Below the pieces are notes generated by a model. It had not been told where the DNA came from. It saw nothing but the letters and a program-made list of their open reading frames with translations, and searched no databases. A DNA stretch of 64,000 nucleotides from Prostheceraeus crozeri (Eukaryota; Platyhelminthes; Polycladida; Euryleptidae), in the NCBI GenBank assembly GCA_907163375.1, contig CAJQUW010001098.1, positions 124,001 to 188,000 of the forward strand, given 5' to 3'. Within the stretch, counting starts at the first letter, position 1, and the number at the start of each line of letters is the position of its first letter. Shown piece by piece: positions 1 through 12,700 of this stretch. The translations under genes and the position numbers were made by a program.

Positions 1-59
1 TAGACTGGTAGAGGTATTCGTCGCAATATACTGAATATCTAAGAATATTAGACATGGCC

Positions 60-330
60 AAGATTGTCCCTAATTTGAAAAAAGACAGTATTCAATTGCT
101 TTCAAAAATTTCATTTTAACCAAAACCTCAGTCTGCTTCCCATTGCACTGACATGTGTTTTTATCCTATCTGACAAAAAGAACAAACAGGTAGTAGAACT
201 AGACAGTCATACATCATTCTGTGAGAGTCTCATAGTGGCTTCGTTCCTTGCAGAAACTTCTTCTGTCGGCTAGACTTTTACCTCGACACATGCTGCATCT
301 TCTTGAAGACAACAGGATAGCTGTGAATGT
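60..330 (-). repeat. Dispersed repeat family A, copy 1
   Basis: This stretch aligns by eye to 20180-20410 (same orientation) and to 12495-12700 (opposite orientation). Shared words include the complement of a 'tcattctgtgaaagtttcat'-like segment and a 'gtctgacaag'-like segment. The copies are clearly diverged. On the minus strand the copies share a partial reading frame ending in a motif like LLSDTIK, so the family may be a decayed transposase rather than a non-coding repeat. Confidence 0.5.
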
Positions 331-410
331 AGCGACAAGGTGGCAAGTGAGTGTGTGATGGTGTCACGTCATTACTCTACATACTGGGGACTTTGATGGT
401 GCTGACATAG

Positions 411-548
411 TCAGACTTTAATCTGGAGCGTTATGATCTTATAGTCCGGATGCCCTTCCTGACGACTTCCAATTGCACTTTCGGGATTCGACCTCTGGAC
501 CGAAAGATCAATAAGCCAAACACTTAACCACTGTGCCACAGAGACCTG
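411..548 (-). repeat. tRNA-derived SINE
   Basis: Read on the minus strand, it has an RNA polymerase III A box (TGGCACAGTGG, 538-528) and a B box (GGTCGAATCCC, 493-483) at tRNA-like spacing. A tail follows containing CAGGAAGGGCATCCGG, a word common in SINE tails borrowed from RTE/L2-type LINEs. The A and B boxes are seen directly; the LINE partnership is from family knowledge. No target duplication was resolved. Confidence 0.75.
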
Positions 549-714
549 ATAAAAGCGGTTGAAACATTTCATTCCGCACTTCATCCGACTGCTCGAATCT
601 GAGTGCCCACTGCTCGAATGTCCACCCACATCTCGTCTCCTGGCTCATTTATCAAAGTACTCGTTTCAAACTTACAAGGTAACCTTGATAGTATGCAAGC
701 ACCACACAATGAAA

Positions 715-920
715 AAGCTTAAAACATTTCGCTGAAGACTTTAACATCCAACTTTTGAGATCTGAAACTTGGGAAGAATTTTATCGCACTCAACATTCTC
801 AGGAGGAAATAAAATCTATCTTTAACAACTTCTCTCGCCATTTCTCACATTTCATGCCGAGAAATTCCCACCATTCCATTTTGTGGAACTCAAGTCGCTA
901 TAACAACTCCGGATAGGTGA
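715..920 (+). mobile_element. Possible LINE fragment between endonuclease and RT
   Basis: An open stretch of about 190 nt reads as a protein segment with a WEEFY motif and a following amphipathic helix. It ends at a TAG near 919. This resembles the linker between the endonuclease and reverse transcriptase of CR1/L2-like LINEs. There is no catalytic motif, so the assignment is weak. Confidence 0.25.
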
Positions 921-1227
921 TCTCTGAGAATGTGGATTCTTGCTATTTCTAACTTGCTAATATCAACCGTCCCGACGGCTTGTTTTGTGGAGTCTCCACG
1001 ACAATGATCTCAATGACACCTAAGATGCCAAACATGACTATCACACTCCCGTTAGATCCAGATTGCACGACCTGATATCGACTTCAAATAAAGCTGCATC
1101 GACTTCAGTGCCCCCAGATTATTAAAGATAGTTAACAATATGACATTCATGGTAAAAAAGCGAGCAAAGTTGGAAAGACGTAGGTACATGCACTATTCAC
1201 TAAATCAACTCCCTGCTTACTTTAAGG

Positions 1228-1953
1228 CAGGGATGCGGAGACGGAGTCACGGAGACCTATCATTTTTGCTGGAGTCGGAGTCGTAGTCCTATCAGACGAT
1301 AGGACTCCGGCCTATAACTAGACCCGATGTACAATACAAACAAATTATCTATCCTCGTGCATAGCTGTCACTGTCAACTTTCTCCATCAAACAAAAGTAC
1401 AGAGACACTGCTGCATGCAAAGCTTGTAATAGTTGAGGGAATGAACCGTGATAGTGAAAAAAGGATTCTCTTTTCAATCGGTGATTTAGTAGAGAAGACA
1501 AGCCTTCCTAGCCTCGATCACACCTACGCACCAAAGATCACATCAGAGACAAAAATCAAATACTAGTTTGTCTGCGAAAAATACCTCTTACTCTCACGTT
1601 AATCGTGTGTGATGGCTCCTCTAAAGCGCACATCAAAATCGAAAGTGTACTCATATTTTTTGGAGAAGAATGGGGGATATTCCTGTCTGGTAGAGACTGG
1701 TGAAAAACCGTGTGAAGCACACATCAACAAAATGGGAGGAGCCGAGTCGCATGCATCCAACTTAAAGCGAAATTTGATAAACTTTCATTAAAATGATTGA
1801 TAATTGATACAGCAATGATCACTAAAGAAAGGTTCAGGTAAGCTTATAATGAACTATGATGTGGGTTGCCTGTTTTTTTTAAAAAAACTAGGCTATATAT
1901 ACTTGCCACCCGGAGTCGGAGTCCTATCAAAATGAAAGGACTCTGCATCCTTG
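1228..1953 (+). mobile_element. Non-autonomous hAT element, copy 1
   Basis: The ends are CAGGGATGCGGAG (left) and the near-complement CTCTGCATCCTTG (right), as in hAT elements. The flanks CTTTAAGG and CTTTGAAC match at 6 of 8 positions, consistent with a mutated 8-bp target duplication. Sub-terminal repeats of 'ggactccgactccg' type are present. Two other copies lie at 7559-8328 and 29375-30075 in the opposite orientation. It retains only a BED-finger-like coding remnant and no catalytic transposase domain. Confidence 0.85.
1609..1791 (+). pseudogene. BED zinc-finger remnant of a hAT transposase
   Basis: A 60-codon open frame has the BED layout: basic start, SKVYSYF, a cysteine pair region, and SHASNLKRN at the position of the usual T-S-N-L-K-R-H. 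The conserved histidine is asparagine and the C-x2-C spacing is lost, so the finger is probably dead. The same frame is recognisable on the minus strand in the copies near 7713-7934 and 29540-29740, so it belonged to the ancestral element. It is the DNA-binding N-terminus only. Confidence 0.6.
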
Positions 1954-1961
1954 CTTTGAAC

Positions 1962-2998
1962 ACATACTGATTAAACGGTCAGTATTCTCAATGCCAAAAA
2001 TACAAAAATTAGTCATCACATTGTAGCGTGGAGCGCAATTGATGTAAATAATAGTTTGCTTCATATTTTATTTTGCTAATCTTCGGTAGGGTGTAGATGA
2101 TAGTTTTCAGGTTTTATTATTTTCTCGGAGCACTTGTCCAACTTAAATATTTTATTTCTTAACCTTCTGTGCGAGTGGCCAAGGAAGAGAATGAAAGACT
2201 ATCGATTTCGCCTTCCCTATAAAAACAGCAGGACACACGCCGGCGAGACCTCTAATCGTGCATTCATCAAGGCAAGGCGTGAGGAGCGAGAGGGAGAGAG
2301 AATTCTACGATACATGCTCGCGCACATGCGCTGACTAGCGGCAAATCAACAAGAACATCAAAACGCTCACGAGAAGACAGGCGAGAACGAGAAGAAGGAG
2401 TGAACGGACACAAACACTTAATCAATTATCAGTGGTGTGACTTGACTGTGAACGCTTAAACGGCCCTCTTGAGGGCCACCTGCATTCCTCCTCCAGAAAA
2501 GTGAATGTTACACAAGCAAATTATTTTTCTTTGTTTCTCAACTTTATGTTTTGGGGATAATTAAACATCACCCATAACAACATATATAGGATGTGAGCTT
2601 AAGTCTCCTCACGATGAAACTATGCAACTAGGTCATTTCGCCCGTGCTAGCTTGCATACTAGCCGCATAACAAAAATGATAACTAACACAGTTATCTCGA
2701 TCAAATCGCAGATCTTCTTCGTAAATGGTGCTTATGCATCGAGTCATTGGTAAATCGCATCGCAGGATAACGCGGTTATATATCACTATTCCTGCCATGT
2801 CAAACTGCTTCAGTACATTCACGCGTAAAATAGTTCCCTTACATTACAGAGTATACAGGGTGGCCGCGCCTTTTAGAGAATGAAATTTGAGGAGCTTTGA
2901 GGAGGCTCTAGAGAACTAAAACAATGCGATTCCATGGATAACTAAAGATTGCATAGCTGCCATGCAGCATAGATAGCTAAAATCGATTCAGATAATGT
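1962..2998. other. No gene recognised
   Basis: AT-rich DNA with only short open frames. I see no splice-flanked exon, RNA gene or repeat with clear ends here. Confidence 0.5.
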
Positions 2999-3206
2999 AA
3001 TATTGCAGTTCAGATATCTGAACCGCAATATGCTGTAAGGCTGAGGGCCGTCAGGCCCGAAGCCATAACATATTGCGGTTCTGAGATCTGAATTGTATGT
3101 AATATCATTGTGTTAAGGTTATCTATGATTGAAACGCAATATGCTAAATCGGTATATTGCGGTTCAATATTTCAACATTGAAAGATATGCGAACCTTAAC
3201 ACAATG
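2999..3206. repeat. Cluster of nested palindromes
   Basis: A near-perfect palindrome centred on AGATATCT (about 3000-3031) has arms ATATTGC.GTTC. Nearby is a GGGCC..GGCCC palindrome (3046-3058). A second inverted pair, CATTGTGTTAAGGTT (3106-3120) against AACCTTAACACAATG (3192-3206), encloses further copies of the ATTGCGGTTC word. The arrangement suggests the sub-terminal part of a fold-back DNA transposon. No transposase is visible. Confidence 0.6.
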
Positions 3207-3429
3207 TTAGTTGTTAATGTTGAGTAAAGAACTGCATGAGAATGATAACCACTATTATTATGAAATAATGGAGGAACGGGTATAACGATAATATGTGGAG
3301 ACATGGCGATATCGTGAGTAAAGAATTCAATATCTTTAGTTGGAAATAAACAAATATCGTTGTTAACAGAATCGTAAATCAAATTCATTCTGTCTCAATA
3401 AAATGATCACATGATCATCTTAAAAACAA

Positions 3430-3525
3430 ATATAACAAAATATTAAAATAAAATTTTACATTGTAATATTTTATTTAATATTTGTATTAATATTAAAATA
3501 AATACAAATATTACAAAATAAAAAA
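3430..3525. repeat. AT-only palindromic tract
   Basis: Two adjacent inverted repeats are built from TATTAAAATAAA-type and TATTTGTATTAA-type words. This is low-complexity AT-rich DNA able to extrude hairpins, with no coding content. Confidence 0.5.
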
Positions 3526-3540
3526 ACCGATGATCGAGGA

Positions 3541-6500
3541 AAACTGTTGATTGAAAATCTGAGCAAGTGCAAGTAGCAACAAATGACATTATGATGAATT
3601 TTCTCTATTATCTTTCGAACATTGTCTGATTCCTGTCTCAAGGTCAACAATTTTTCTCTCAGAGGCGAGCAAACAAAAAATGATTGTCGTTTTCTGCTTG
3701 CCTTGCAAAATGATCCGCTTCCTTTAATAATGATTCGATATACTTCTCGATTCTTTTCTTCTTCTCCGCCTGTTCAGCAATTTCTTCTCCCTTCCGTAAA
3801 CTAACCTTAAACGATCGTCACAAACCTTGAGATGCTGGTAAATGAGGATATCTGACTATATAGATGCCCGTCCACAAGGGCTATCCCTTCATGTTTCCAT
3901 ATCACTTGAAATGTCGCGTGACATTGTGATTTACCAACTGAAATCAATGAGTGCATATATGGGTGCATTTGGACTATCTTTTCCAATATGCAAACTGGAA
4001 GTGCATTTTTTTGCAGTTAGAATAGGGCTACAATCTTCCATAACTCATATAAAATTCTGTGGCGATCGTTTGAGTTTGACGCTTCATAAGTTAGACCTCA
4101 GTATTTGCGGTGAATATCCTAGCAAGATCCACTAATCTCTCCAATTGACAAACTTGGAAAAACGATGTTTTTAAATATTAAAAATGTCAAAATACACCCT
4201 AATGATGCATTCTATATATTGATATTCGAGTTAATATTGACGATTTCTAGGCCCATTGGGAATCCACCAGCCCATGAGGCCCCATCCCACTGGCTATTAC
4301 TGTGAATATCCCGGTACAAAACAGTGAATATAAGAATTTGCCGTAACGCCTAATGCTTTTGCAATTACAATGGGAGTGAAATGTCAGACATATGCAGAAT
4401 ATGATACGATATTTCAAGACATATAAAACTATGAAAACAAATCAATTAACATAGTAGGAAAAAACTATTTCACACCTCAAATCTAAGGTTCATGACTGAT
4501 TATGAATCACGCTCTGCCTGTTTGTTCATAGCACATGTCCATACATAAGTTAAGTAAAAAGATAGCTACTTTGAGATTGAAGCAAGATCAGTTATTATGA
4601 TAAAAAATCAAGACAAATTACAAATAATTTTACTTAGATTTTTTGCACAAAGCAAATACGAGTATATCAACTCATTAATGTCAATTTCCTTGAACGCTTA
4701 TGACTCCCAAATAAAGGAAGGATGAAACGGCGAACAGAAAAGGAAGCATAATTCTTGAGAAGCCCTTTTTAAGCCAATAGAAGCATTGTCTTGATCATTG
4801 GATATCTACTTCGACCTCATCTTGCGTCGCGATGCGCTTATAATTGCCATTATCACTCCAAATTTTCTGTTCATTTGATCATCTTGAATCCATCATTAAT
4901 TATTACCTAAGTCATTGATTAGAATTGACCAGATGAATTGCATTCGAAACAAATCGTGATCAGCACCTTGCACGCGCATTCCATGAGCTGTCAAAAAGCA
5001 AAACCTTTATCTGAACTAGGACCAGCAGATGTACCTAATTGATATTTGACAAACATAAGCAAGAACAATTAAACTGACCTGCACGATACCAAACATTATA
5101 TGTATCGCCAAACATATTCACGAATTGCAAAGAGCGCTTTGGTTATCACCTGGGTGTCGAACGAAACGCGTGCTGGCAGACATGCTACCAACCATACACT
5201 TCTATCTGTCAGGATTGAAGTATACGTGTATATGGAAGTTTATGTATAGAAGGCCCACAATTGTTAACACAAGATGCTCTCACAGTTGTCCTTAAACCAA
5301 ATTTTCACATCTCAGTCCCAAGGAAAAATACCTTTCGACCCATGGGGGTCAACAATGATCCCAGATGATCATGAGCGTTCATCTTTTGTGAACAAGGCGA
5401 TATTTAATCTTCGACAGACCTGCTCTTTGGGCGGAGTTAAAATGGCCACATGAAATATGACTGTGGATTATAAACAAAATATCATGTGATTTATTAAAAG
5501 CAAAATGAGCTACAGTAGCTCTAATATATATCATCTATCCCTCTGGAGTAATTTTTTGCATGTTTCTGATGAATACCAGACAGCATTGAACATTCCCGCC
5601 GCAAGAGATAAACTGTGTCAAATGTTCATGGAAACAATCAATGTTTTGTTTGCTGATTTTGTTGAAGTACATGATCAAATTGTCTAAACGTGTAATTAAC
5701 CGCATATTCAAAAAACCGTGTTTGCTTAATGTTTAGCTGACCGCCACATTATCAGTTATCTAATTTGGATTCCATGACTACATCGATGCAAATAGTGCTA
5801 TGTCAACGATACTTCTTATGAAACAATGAATGAAATTTTCTTCGACTGATTGTAATGACTTTATTAGGGTGAATCATCACTCAGCAGTTTTCATTTGATA
5901 TTAATGCTGATAGCAAAATCAGCATTTGCTCTTCTCTACGAATTTCACTTCATGGCATAATTCACTTGAAGCTTCATCTTGAGAACTTCCTCATACCCTC
6001 TGGAATGATGCGGCACACTTAACTACAATTGGCCCATAACTACTTTTCATCGCTTCTGAATGTGCATGTTTAATTGAATATTTTGACAAAAGGAGGCTAG
6101 GTTTCGGTAATGCAGATTACAGACCTAGGTATGCAGGATACATCAACTATTCTGTAATGAAGACCTTGTTGGAGATACTTGTGATAAAATGCGCACACAT
6201 GTTTACTACCAAAGAACTTGAGAGCATCATGTGGCGCCTTCACTTAATGAGTAATTGCATAATAGAGGAAATGGTCAGCAGATATTAAGGACATGTGCAC
6301 AGCACCTATGCCATCACGTACTTGTATGTTGAGCAAGCAGTGAAGTATGGATGCACCAAGACAAATCAAGCAGGCCGTAACAGTTTGACCTGGAGTCATT
6401 CACTAGGTCAAGTGACCCGCCCCGGAGAAGACCACGCCGCGGTCCACATTGCTAGTTTGCACGCCGCAAAAGCCCGCGCCGTATTTAATTTAGCCCACAA

Positions 6501-7550
6501 AAGCCCGCACCATTATTTCTTAGCCTGCAAAAAGCAAAATTCGACTTTTTGACTTCAGATATGCTTTATGAAGAGCCTATACAGGGTTGAGTCTATGGGA
6601 CCATGCTGGTCCCTGTAGACTCATGTTGCTGAATCAACTTTTACATGTACAGGTTACTGACAATCTATCTAGGCCGCTACATAAAAGCGTAGCCTGCATC
6701 CATACGGTAGGCCCTAGAAGAAATATTTGTATTTTTTTATGAATTCCTAGGGCCTAATTTTATTAAGTGCATGATTGAGGTGAACTGAGACTGAGACAAT
6801 TATACTGTCTGTAACAATTATCGACTTAATGCTTATGTAGTGTAGGCCCTTGTAGGCCAACAACCTCAGGCTAGCCCTAATATGTAATAGCAGTTTTAAG
6901 CGTAGCGGACGTAGCCTACAATTGACGTTTTTCTAGAAAACCGTTGTCGGCTTGATATGCAAGCATAATAAATTTATGACAGATTATGCCTAGGTCCTGC
7001 TTTTCTTCAAACTTCCATGTTCGCGGTGAATCTGTGGGAGTTATACATGTTCAATCATGAGCAGGATGGTGACAATGACGTTCTCTGATGACTGATGACG
7101 ATTCTCCTTGCATATCACCGATCTCGTCATGTGATCATATTTCAGCTGACTCCCTTAAAATCAAATGACGTATGTTTCAGCTCACTAGACCCGCAGGTGT
7201 AGAAGACTGGCGCGGAAATATCGGATGCCAAGGAAGACAGCGAAGAGCAGCTGCTCAACACATTAGACACGTTTTGGAAGAGGCGCATGCTGGCTATGTC
7301 ATGACGGCATAGTAGCTTATCCAGAGAGAATGGAACAAGTTTAAAACAGTGAAAAGCGTTTTTGTCGAGGAAGCCTCGATTGACGACCCATTGTCGACTT
7401 GCTCCTAAGCACATGCACTTGTGAGGATGCTATTACTTTTGGGGAGATCACATGTCATTGAAAAATGAATTCAAGAAGGACAACTCTTCAAAATTTTCGG
7501 AAGATGGATTTCAAAATGCAAGGAATGAATTTTTTGTCACGCAACATCAT
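3541..7550. other. Intergenic, no gene recognised
   Basis: Only short open frames without family signatures. A GC-richer patch at 6410-6540 contains an imperfect direct repeat of an AAAAGCCCGC-type unit about 36 bp apart. It is possible that further 3' exons of the CUB/LDLa gene lie here on the minus strand, but none could be picked out. Confidence 0.4.
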
Positions 7551-7558
7551 GCGGAAAG

Positions 7559-8328
7559 CAGGGATGCGGAGTCCTATCTTTTTGATAAGACTCCGACTCC
7601 TGGTGGCAAGCATATAAAGCCCAGCTCTTTTTTTAAAAAAACTAGTAACCTACATTAGAGATCATTATAGCTTTCCTGAACCTATTTTTAGTGATCATTG
7701 TTACTATCATGGTTAATTATCAATCATTTTCGATGAGAGTTTATCAGATGTCGCTTTAAGTTTGATACATGCGACCCGCCTCCTCCCATCTTGTTGACGT
7801 GTGCTTCCAAAGATATTTAATTGTGCTTCACACGGGTTTTCTCCAGTCCCTACTAGACAGGAATATCCCCCATTCTTCTCCAAAAAATATGAGTACACTT
7901 TTGATTTTAATGTGCGCTTTGGAGGAGCCATCACACACGATTAACGTGAGGGTAAGAGGTAATGTTCTCAAACATTCTGCTATTTCATTTTTGTCTCTGA
8001 CGTGAACTTTGGTGCGTATGTGTGATCGAGACTAGGAAGGCTTGTCTTCTCCACTAAATCACCGATTGAAAAGAGAATCCTTTTTTCACTATCACGTCTC
8101 ATTTCCTCAACCTCTGTTGCAAGCTTTGCATGCAGCAGTGTCTCTGTACTTTTGTTTGACGGAGCAAGTTGACATCAAGACAGCTATGCACGAGGATAAA
8201 TAATTTGTTTGCATTACATATCGGGTCTAGTTATAGGCCGGAGTCCGGAGTCCTATCGTTTGATAGGACTACGACCCCAACTTCAGCAAAAATGAAAGGA
8301 CTCCGGGACTCCCGACTCCGCATCCCTG
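7559..8328 (-). mobile_element. Non-autonomous hAT element, copy 2
   Basis: It begins CAGGGATGCGGAGTCC and ends with the complement GACTCCGCATCCCTG. The flanking 8-mers GCGGAAAG and CAGGAAAG agree at 6 of 8 positions. The interior matches copies 1 and 3, with the BED-like remnant on the minus strand (about 7713-7934, frame altered at its end). It lies just downstream of the LDLa exon of the minus-strand host gene, so it may sit in an intron or the 3' region of that gene. Confidence 0.85.
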
Positions 8329-8518
8329 CAGGAAAGGCGCTTTCTGATGTAATACTGAGTGTGAATTATAATTATAAATTTATTCCATTATTCAACTTAC
8401 GTAAAACGATGATCACGAACATTGGAAGATAGAGGCCCAACACTTTACCAGTACCTGAAAGGAGGCATGATAGTTATATCCGTTTAAAGATGGCGATAAT
8501 GATAATCAAACAACTCAC

Positions 8519-8653
8519 ATTTGAAGTTATCTTCATCAGAATTGTCGAAGCAGTTGTCAATTTGGTCACAGACCAATGATTGATCGATACAAATATGAGA
8601 ACTAGACCAACAACGGAAGGTTTTCCCAGGGCAATTATATGAGGGCCCAGAAA
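8519..8653 (-). CDS. LDL-receptor class A exon (phase 1-1) of a CUB/LDLa protein
   Basis: The 135-nt exon lies between a polypyrimidine TTTTTTCAG acceptor (ending at 8654) and a GTGAGT donor (8518-8513). It encodes one LDLa repeat: six cysteines in the pattern C..FRC, HIC, LVC, DNC and a last Cys whose codon is split by the donor, plus the calcium cage DNSDE. LDLa repeats bind Ca2+ and mediate extracellular ligand binding. The exon enters and leaves in phase 1, matching the CUB-like exon at 9622-10077 and the signal-peptide exon at 15600-15678, so I assign all three to one secreted or membrane protein. Further 3' exons are expected below 8513 but were not found, so the protein is incomplete here. 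Confidence 0.8.
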
Positions 8654-9621
8654 CTGAAAAAAGTAACAAATATAAATATGCAATTCAATCTCTTCATAAA
8701 TTATATTTATCATAGCTTCTACTGATAATTTTGAAAGTAGTGACCAGAAAATGCAGCCAAGTGTAAAATAGAACTGAAATCTATTTCATTTCATTCTCAA
8801 GACTTCCATTATTAAACTGACTTGGGATATTTATTTTCAAATTCACGCTTATTCAACACTAAGTCATTTAACATGAACTAGTAGATGTCATTACACAACA
8901 TTCACTATACAGACGAAAAGATAACACATTAGCCTCGATCATTAGAACAATACCATAGCCCACCATCACACAGGGGTGGGAAAACTGTAACAATAATGAT
9001 GTATGAAGAAATGATGTCTATTTACACAAACAACAAATAACATCAAGTCCGTATAATTAACTAGAATTCGAAACGATATCTAATTCTGTGAGAAGGACGT
9101 GCGGGTAAAGAAAGATGAGAGTCACTTGCAAGTATTGGCAAATTTAAAGAGGCCCGAGTAAGGCTGCTTCTAATTATGCAGTATTACATTAGAATTTTCC
9201 TGATACTTTCTGTAATTGGCATTTAATTCTAGAAAATGCTAGCACTTCTAATAAAAGACAGAGACCCCATCTTCCACATTTTCGAAGGACAATCAAACTA
9301 TTTATCTAGCTTATTTTCGGCCATGTACTTCGGCATACTTTCATTTAATTCTCTGCTCATCGGTGCAAACAGGTGCGACGCACATGACCCCAAATGAATA
9401 TTCTCATGTATTTTTCATCCAACCTATTTCAGAAAGATCAGTGATCTGATTCTCACAAGTGCAAGTTTGCAGCTTAGTCAAGAGATGTGAATTGCATTTT
9501 ACTGTACAATGATATGCGAAAGTTTCAGATGCGACCTTGTTTCCTGCAAAACATCTGGCTAGTTCCAGGAAAACAAAAACTAAAATTCTTTTAGTTTCAT
9601 GTTTCCTACCTCAGTGCTTAC

Positions 9622-10077
9622 TGTTGCACAAGCCAAAACAGCCGCACTTACTATAAGAGGTAATGGTAAAATCGACGTTTCCAACAGTTCCGTGGATGAT
9701 ATTTTTGGTGTCATAGACGAAAAGAACCTTCTGTCCCACGGCTTTTGTTTCGAAGACGGTTCCAGTAGCTTTAATATAATTCGAACAATTGAACGATGCT
9801 ATGACTTGCGGATCTGCTGGTACCAAAATACCTCGACCGGGTATTTCCCAGTCGAGATCAGTATCTGGTAGCAACATTTTACTGGTAAATCCGATGAATT
9901 TTACAGACGGACATATTTTGCCTTGATTAGCGAGATTTAATTTGTTGATTTTGACCATGAATAAATGATTTCCATCCTGTGGTTCATAGAAACAATCCAG
10001 CTTCCCTTTAATATCACCGGTAGTGATATGAGCGGCCATTATTCGTCGGTTGTTGTTGTCGCACATGAGCAATCGAA
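9622..10077 (-). CDS. CUB-like domain exon (phase 1-1) of a CUB/LDLa protein
   Basis: The 456-nt exon has a TTTCTTTCAG acceptor ending at 10078 and a GTAAGC donor at 9621-9616. It encodes about 150 residues. Cysteines occur near the start (LLMC), at KLDCFYEP, at KIC, at FNC and near the end (SYSKCGC). Alternating hydrophobic strands and a terminal VDFTITSY segment resemble a CUB domain, an extracellular beta-sandwich used in adhesion and receptor proteins. An open frame runs past the donor to a stop at 9611, but the splice site is strong and phase 1 fits the next exon. The CUB assignment is from pattern, not alignment; a divergent CUB-like domain is the safest wording. Confidence 0.7.
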
Positions 10078-11585
10078 CTGAAAGAAAGTTGGAGATATTT
10101 TTTAAATGCAATCATTATAATTAAATGCTTGAAAAGAGGCAGTCATTTAAAGGCACAAAGCTGTCAAATCTGCTAGTTCGGGATCCCTAAATGTATTTAA
10201 TTTATGAAAACAAAGAAGAACACAGCACATTCGCTTCATATATTTCATGATTTCAAACTGATTTATTCAAATCTCTACTAGAGTTCTTTACCGCCTGTAA
10301 TTTGTTGTCATAAATTGTCTGCAACATTGTCGATGGTCAGCATACTCCGACAGCTTAATGGCCACCGACTTGAGCAGCAGTCTCCGAAGTGATGGATTCT
10401 ATCCCTGCGAAGTGTATTTTCAATGTTACTTATTTGGTGGTTAAAAATCAATCATAATAAATCAGATTTGACCAACCAGGCTAAATAGTCCAATTATCCG
10501 AATATTCGGAACTTCATTCGAATCCGATTGTCGGACATTTTTAAAGCAACAAAATTAAACGAGGTCAGCGCCATCCAAGTCTTAAGCAATGAATGTCCTT
10601 TGATGATTGCTTGATGTAAGTTTGAAGGCATATCTTACTGCTTCACGATTGTGGCCTTATCCTTTGGATGTTTTACACATCGCCAAGCATAGGCGTATTT
10701 AATGGAGGATATGTATGATGAGGAATATATTAATTTAAATGAGAACTGTGTACAAGTTTTTAGCATTGAGAGCTTGTTATCGATATTTTGTTACATTATC
10801 TTCAGTGTCGAGTGCCTCGTCATCGCCTATACAATACGTTTGGTTGCATAAAATGATCCTTTTAGTCTTATTGATTAGTCTGAATTTGAATAGAAAAATG
10901 TCCTCCGATTGAGCACAAATAAATTAGCCCTTATAAATGCTCAAACAAGTCAGCTAGATAATTCCTCTGATTAATCAATTAACTGGTTCCTGTCTTCGGT
11001 TGGAATAGCACTAAGTAATTCCGAGACGCAATAGAATTAATGGTCAATTTGCGCAAATGACGGAATTTACAGAATGCTGAATGTTCTTCGTTATTCTTTG
11101 CCTCATCGGTGTTAGAGACCGCCTCGATTTTTATTTATTCACTGCTCATGAACGGACTTACAAGCGATTTATAATGTTAGGTCATGCATCAGACATTTTT
11201 TTCTTCATCTCATTTTGGCGAATTGTCAAGATTTAACATTAAATGCTTTTTATTTAACATCAAAATGTTGTTGACCGAATGTTATAGACGTGTTCTCTAC
11301 GCTAGAAAATATACGTTTCTGACTTCAATATATTTTGCAGCTTCCTCCTGATATCAGAGATCTACATTCGTGACACGAGCACTATCATGTTTCGTGTCGT
11401 GTTTTTACAATAATGGTTGTGCTTCATTTTCGTGCAAGGACCGACATTGTAAATGTTTAGCTTGAGATAATTTGGCAACTTGGTATGTTGCAGTTGAAGA
11501 CAGGCTATCATGAGTCCATTTGATTCCACGACGATGAAGGGTAGATACTCAGCAATCTTTCACAGCTAATGCAGTCTACCTAATC

Positions 11586-11840
11586 ATGTCCGAGTCACGA
11601 TTATCAGTAGCTTCCTGGGCTGTTCATCTGAGATGGTCGTCAGAGCGCGCTCCAAGGCTTCCAAGCATGAAGAGAGCACTACACTCGATTGTCGTCACCA
11701 CAGCCACTTCCGGTACAGGCGAAGATGCTTTTTTAGCAGCGGATTTTGTCATAAACAAGAGACGATTTTCTCCGAATCCAGAACAGCTTGATAAACAGCT
11801 TTTTATTAGGTCGGTCACAGGCCTACAGCCTGATCTTTAG
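11586..11840 (+). mobile_element. hAT transposase C-terminal fragment
   Basis: An open frame of 84 codons ends in a segment with FVINKRR, followed by NPEQLDKQLFIRS. This is the layout of the hAT dimerisation region (x-x-V-x-x-x-R-x-x-L-x-P-E-x-L-x-x-L-x-F-I). The upstream part is not recognisable and no terminal repeats were seen. It is probably an old truncated insertion inside the intron. Confidence 0.45.
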
Positions 11841-12494
11841 TCATATTCAAACTACTTTGTGATTTCTTCAATCTGATGTGGTCTCCTCAAGTGAAATATT
11901 ACTTTGTGTTGAATTATATGTTTTGAATAAAGTGCTCGCAAGGTATATTTTGTGTTACTTTTGTGTTCGACGTATGTGGCTTGGATTTCGTGATTATGTC
12001 GTTTCGTGAAAAGGTAATGCAGTCGTATTCGTGCTTCGTCAGAAAACTTCTTGTCGTGTTGAGGCTCAACGACAGCAGACCTCTACGTGAGATCATTGCC
12101 ATTCGCCGACAAAGTTTGAACCTCTTCCTTATACTGCTGGTCTTTGCTGGTAAATCAGGTCATTACATGCATAACTTTCGCAGACATGCCAAGGATTTTG
12201 AAATTTAACTCCGAGTTTAAACTTACTTTGGTAGCAAAAATATGCTTCGTCCAATTCATAAGTGTTTAAATGACATGTATTCCCAGCATTACTTACCTGC
12301 CTCCTGCAAATTGCGTGAACTGTCGCTATGTCCTTCATTCTGTCGCCAACAAGTAATAATATAACAGATTCCTAGCTATGAAAACGATATTTGTAGGATT
12401 ATAATGCAATATAATTAGCGTGAATCATAGACAAAAAAATAAGGAGCTCAGTTCAAGAAAGTCGAATCTTTAGACTGTGCAAAAATGCTGCAGA

Positions 12495-12700
12495 TAAATG
12501 ATAATCCAGCCACCAGAACGAGTTCCTGCAGGGAACGAAGCCGAAAATGAGACTTTCACCGAATGGTGTGCATCCTATGGCTACTACGAATCAGTGCGTC
12601 TGCAGAGTTCTACACGGTTCCTCTTCTTGACAGACATGATCAAAAAGCACATGTGAATCTATTGAGAGTCAGATCCAAAAAGTTGGCGGTAAAAATGAGA
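12495..12700 (+). repeat. Dispersed repeat family A, copy 2
   Basis: It matches the reverse complement of 60-330 and 20180-20410, with shared words such as GAGACTTTCACCGAATG and the TCTTGACAGACA segment. A frame of about 35 codons (ETFTEW to DMIKKHM) is open here and partly conserved in the other copies. That supports a coding origin. Confidence 0.5.

Noticed and set aside
12129-12338. Possible extra exon of the CUB/LDLa gene
   Set aside because: Splice-like edges exist, but the cysteine pattern fits no domain and the phase does not clearly fit the phase-1 series.
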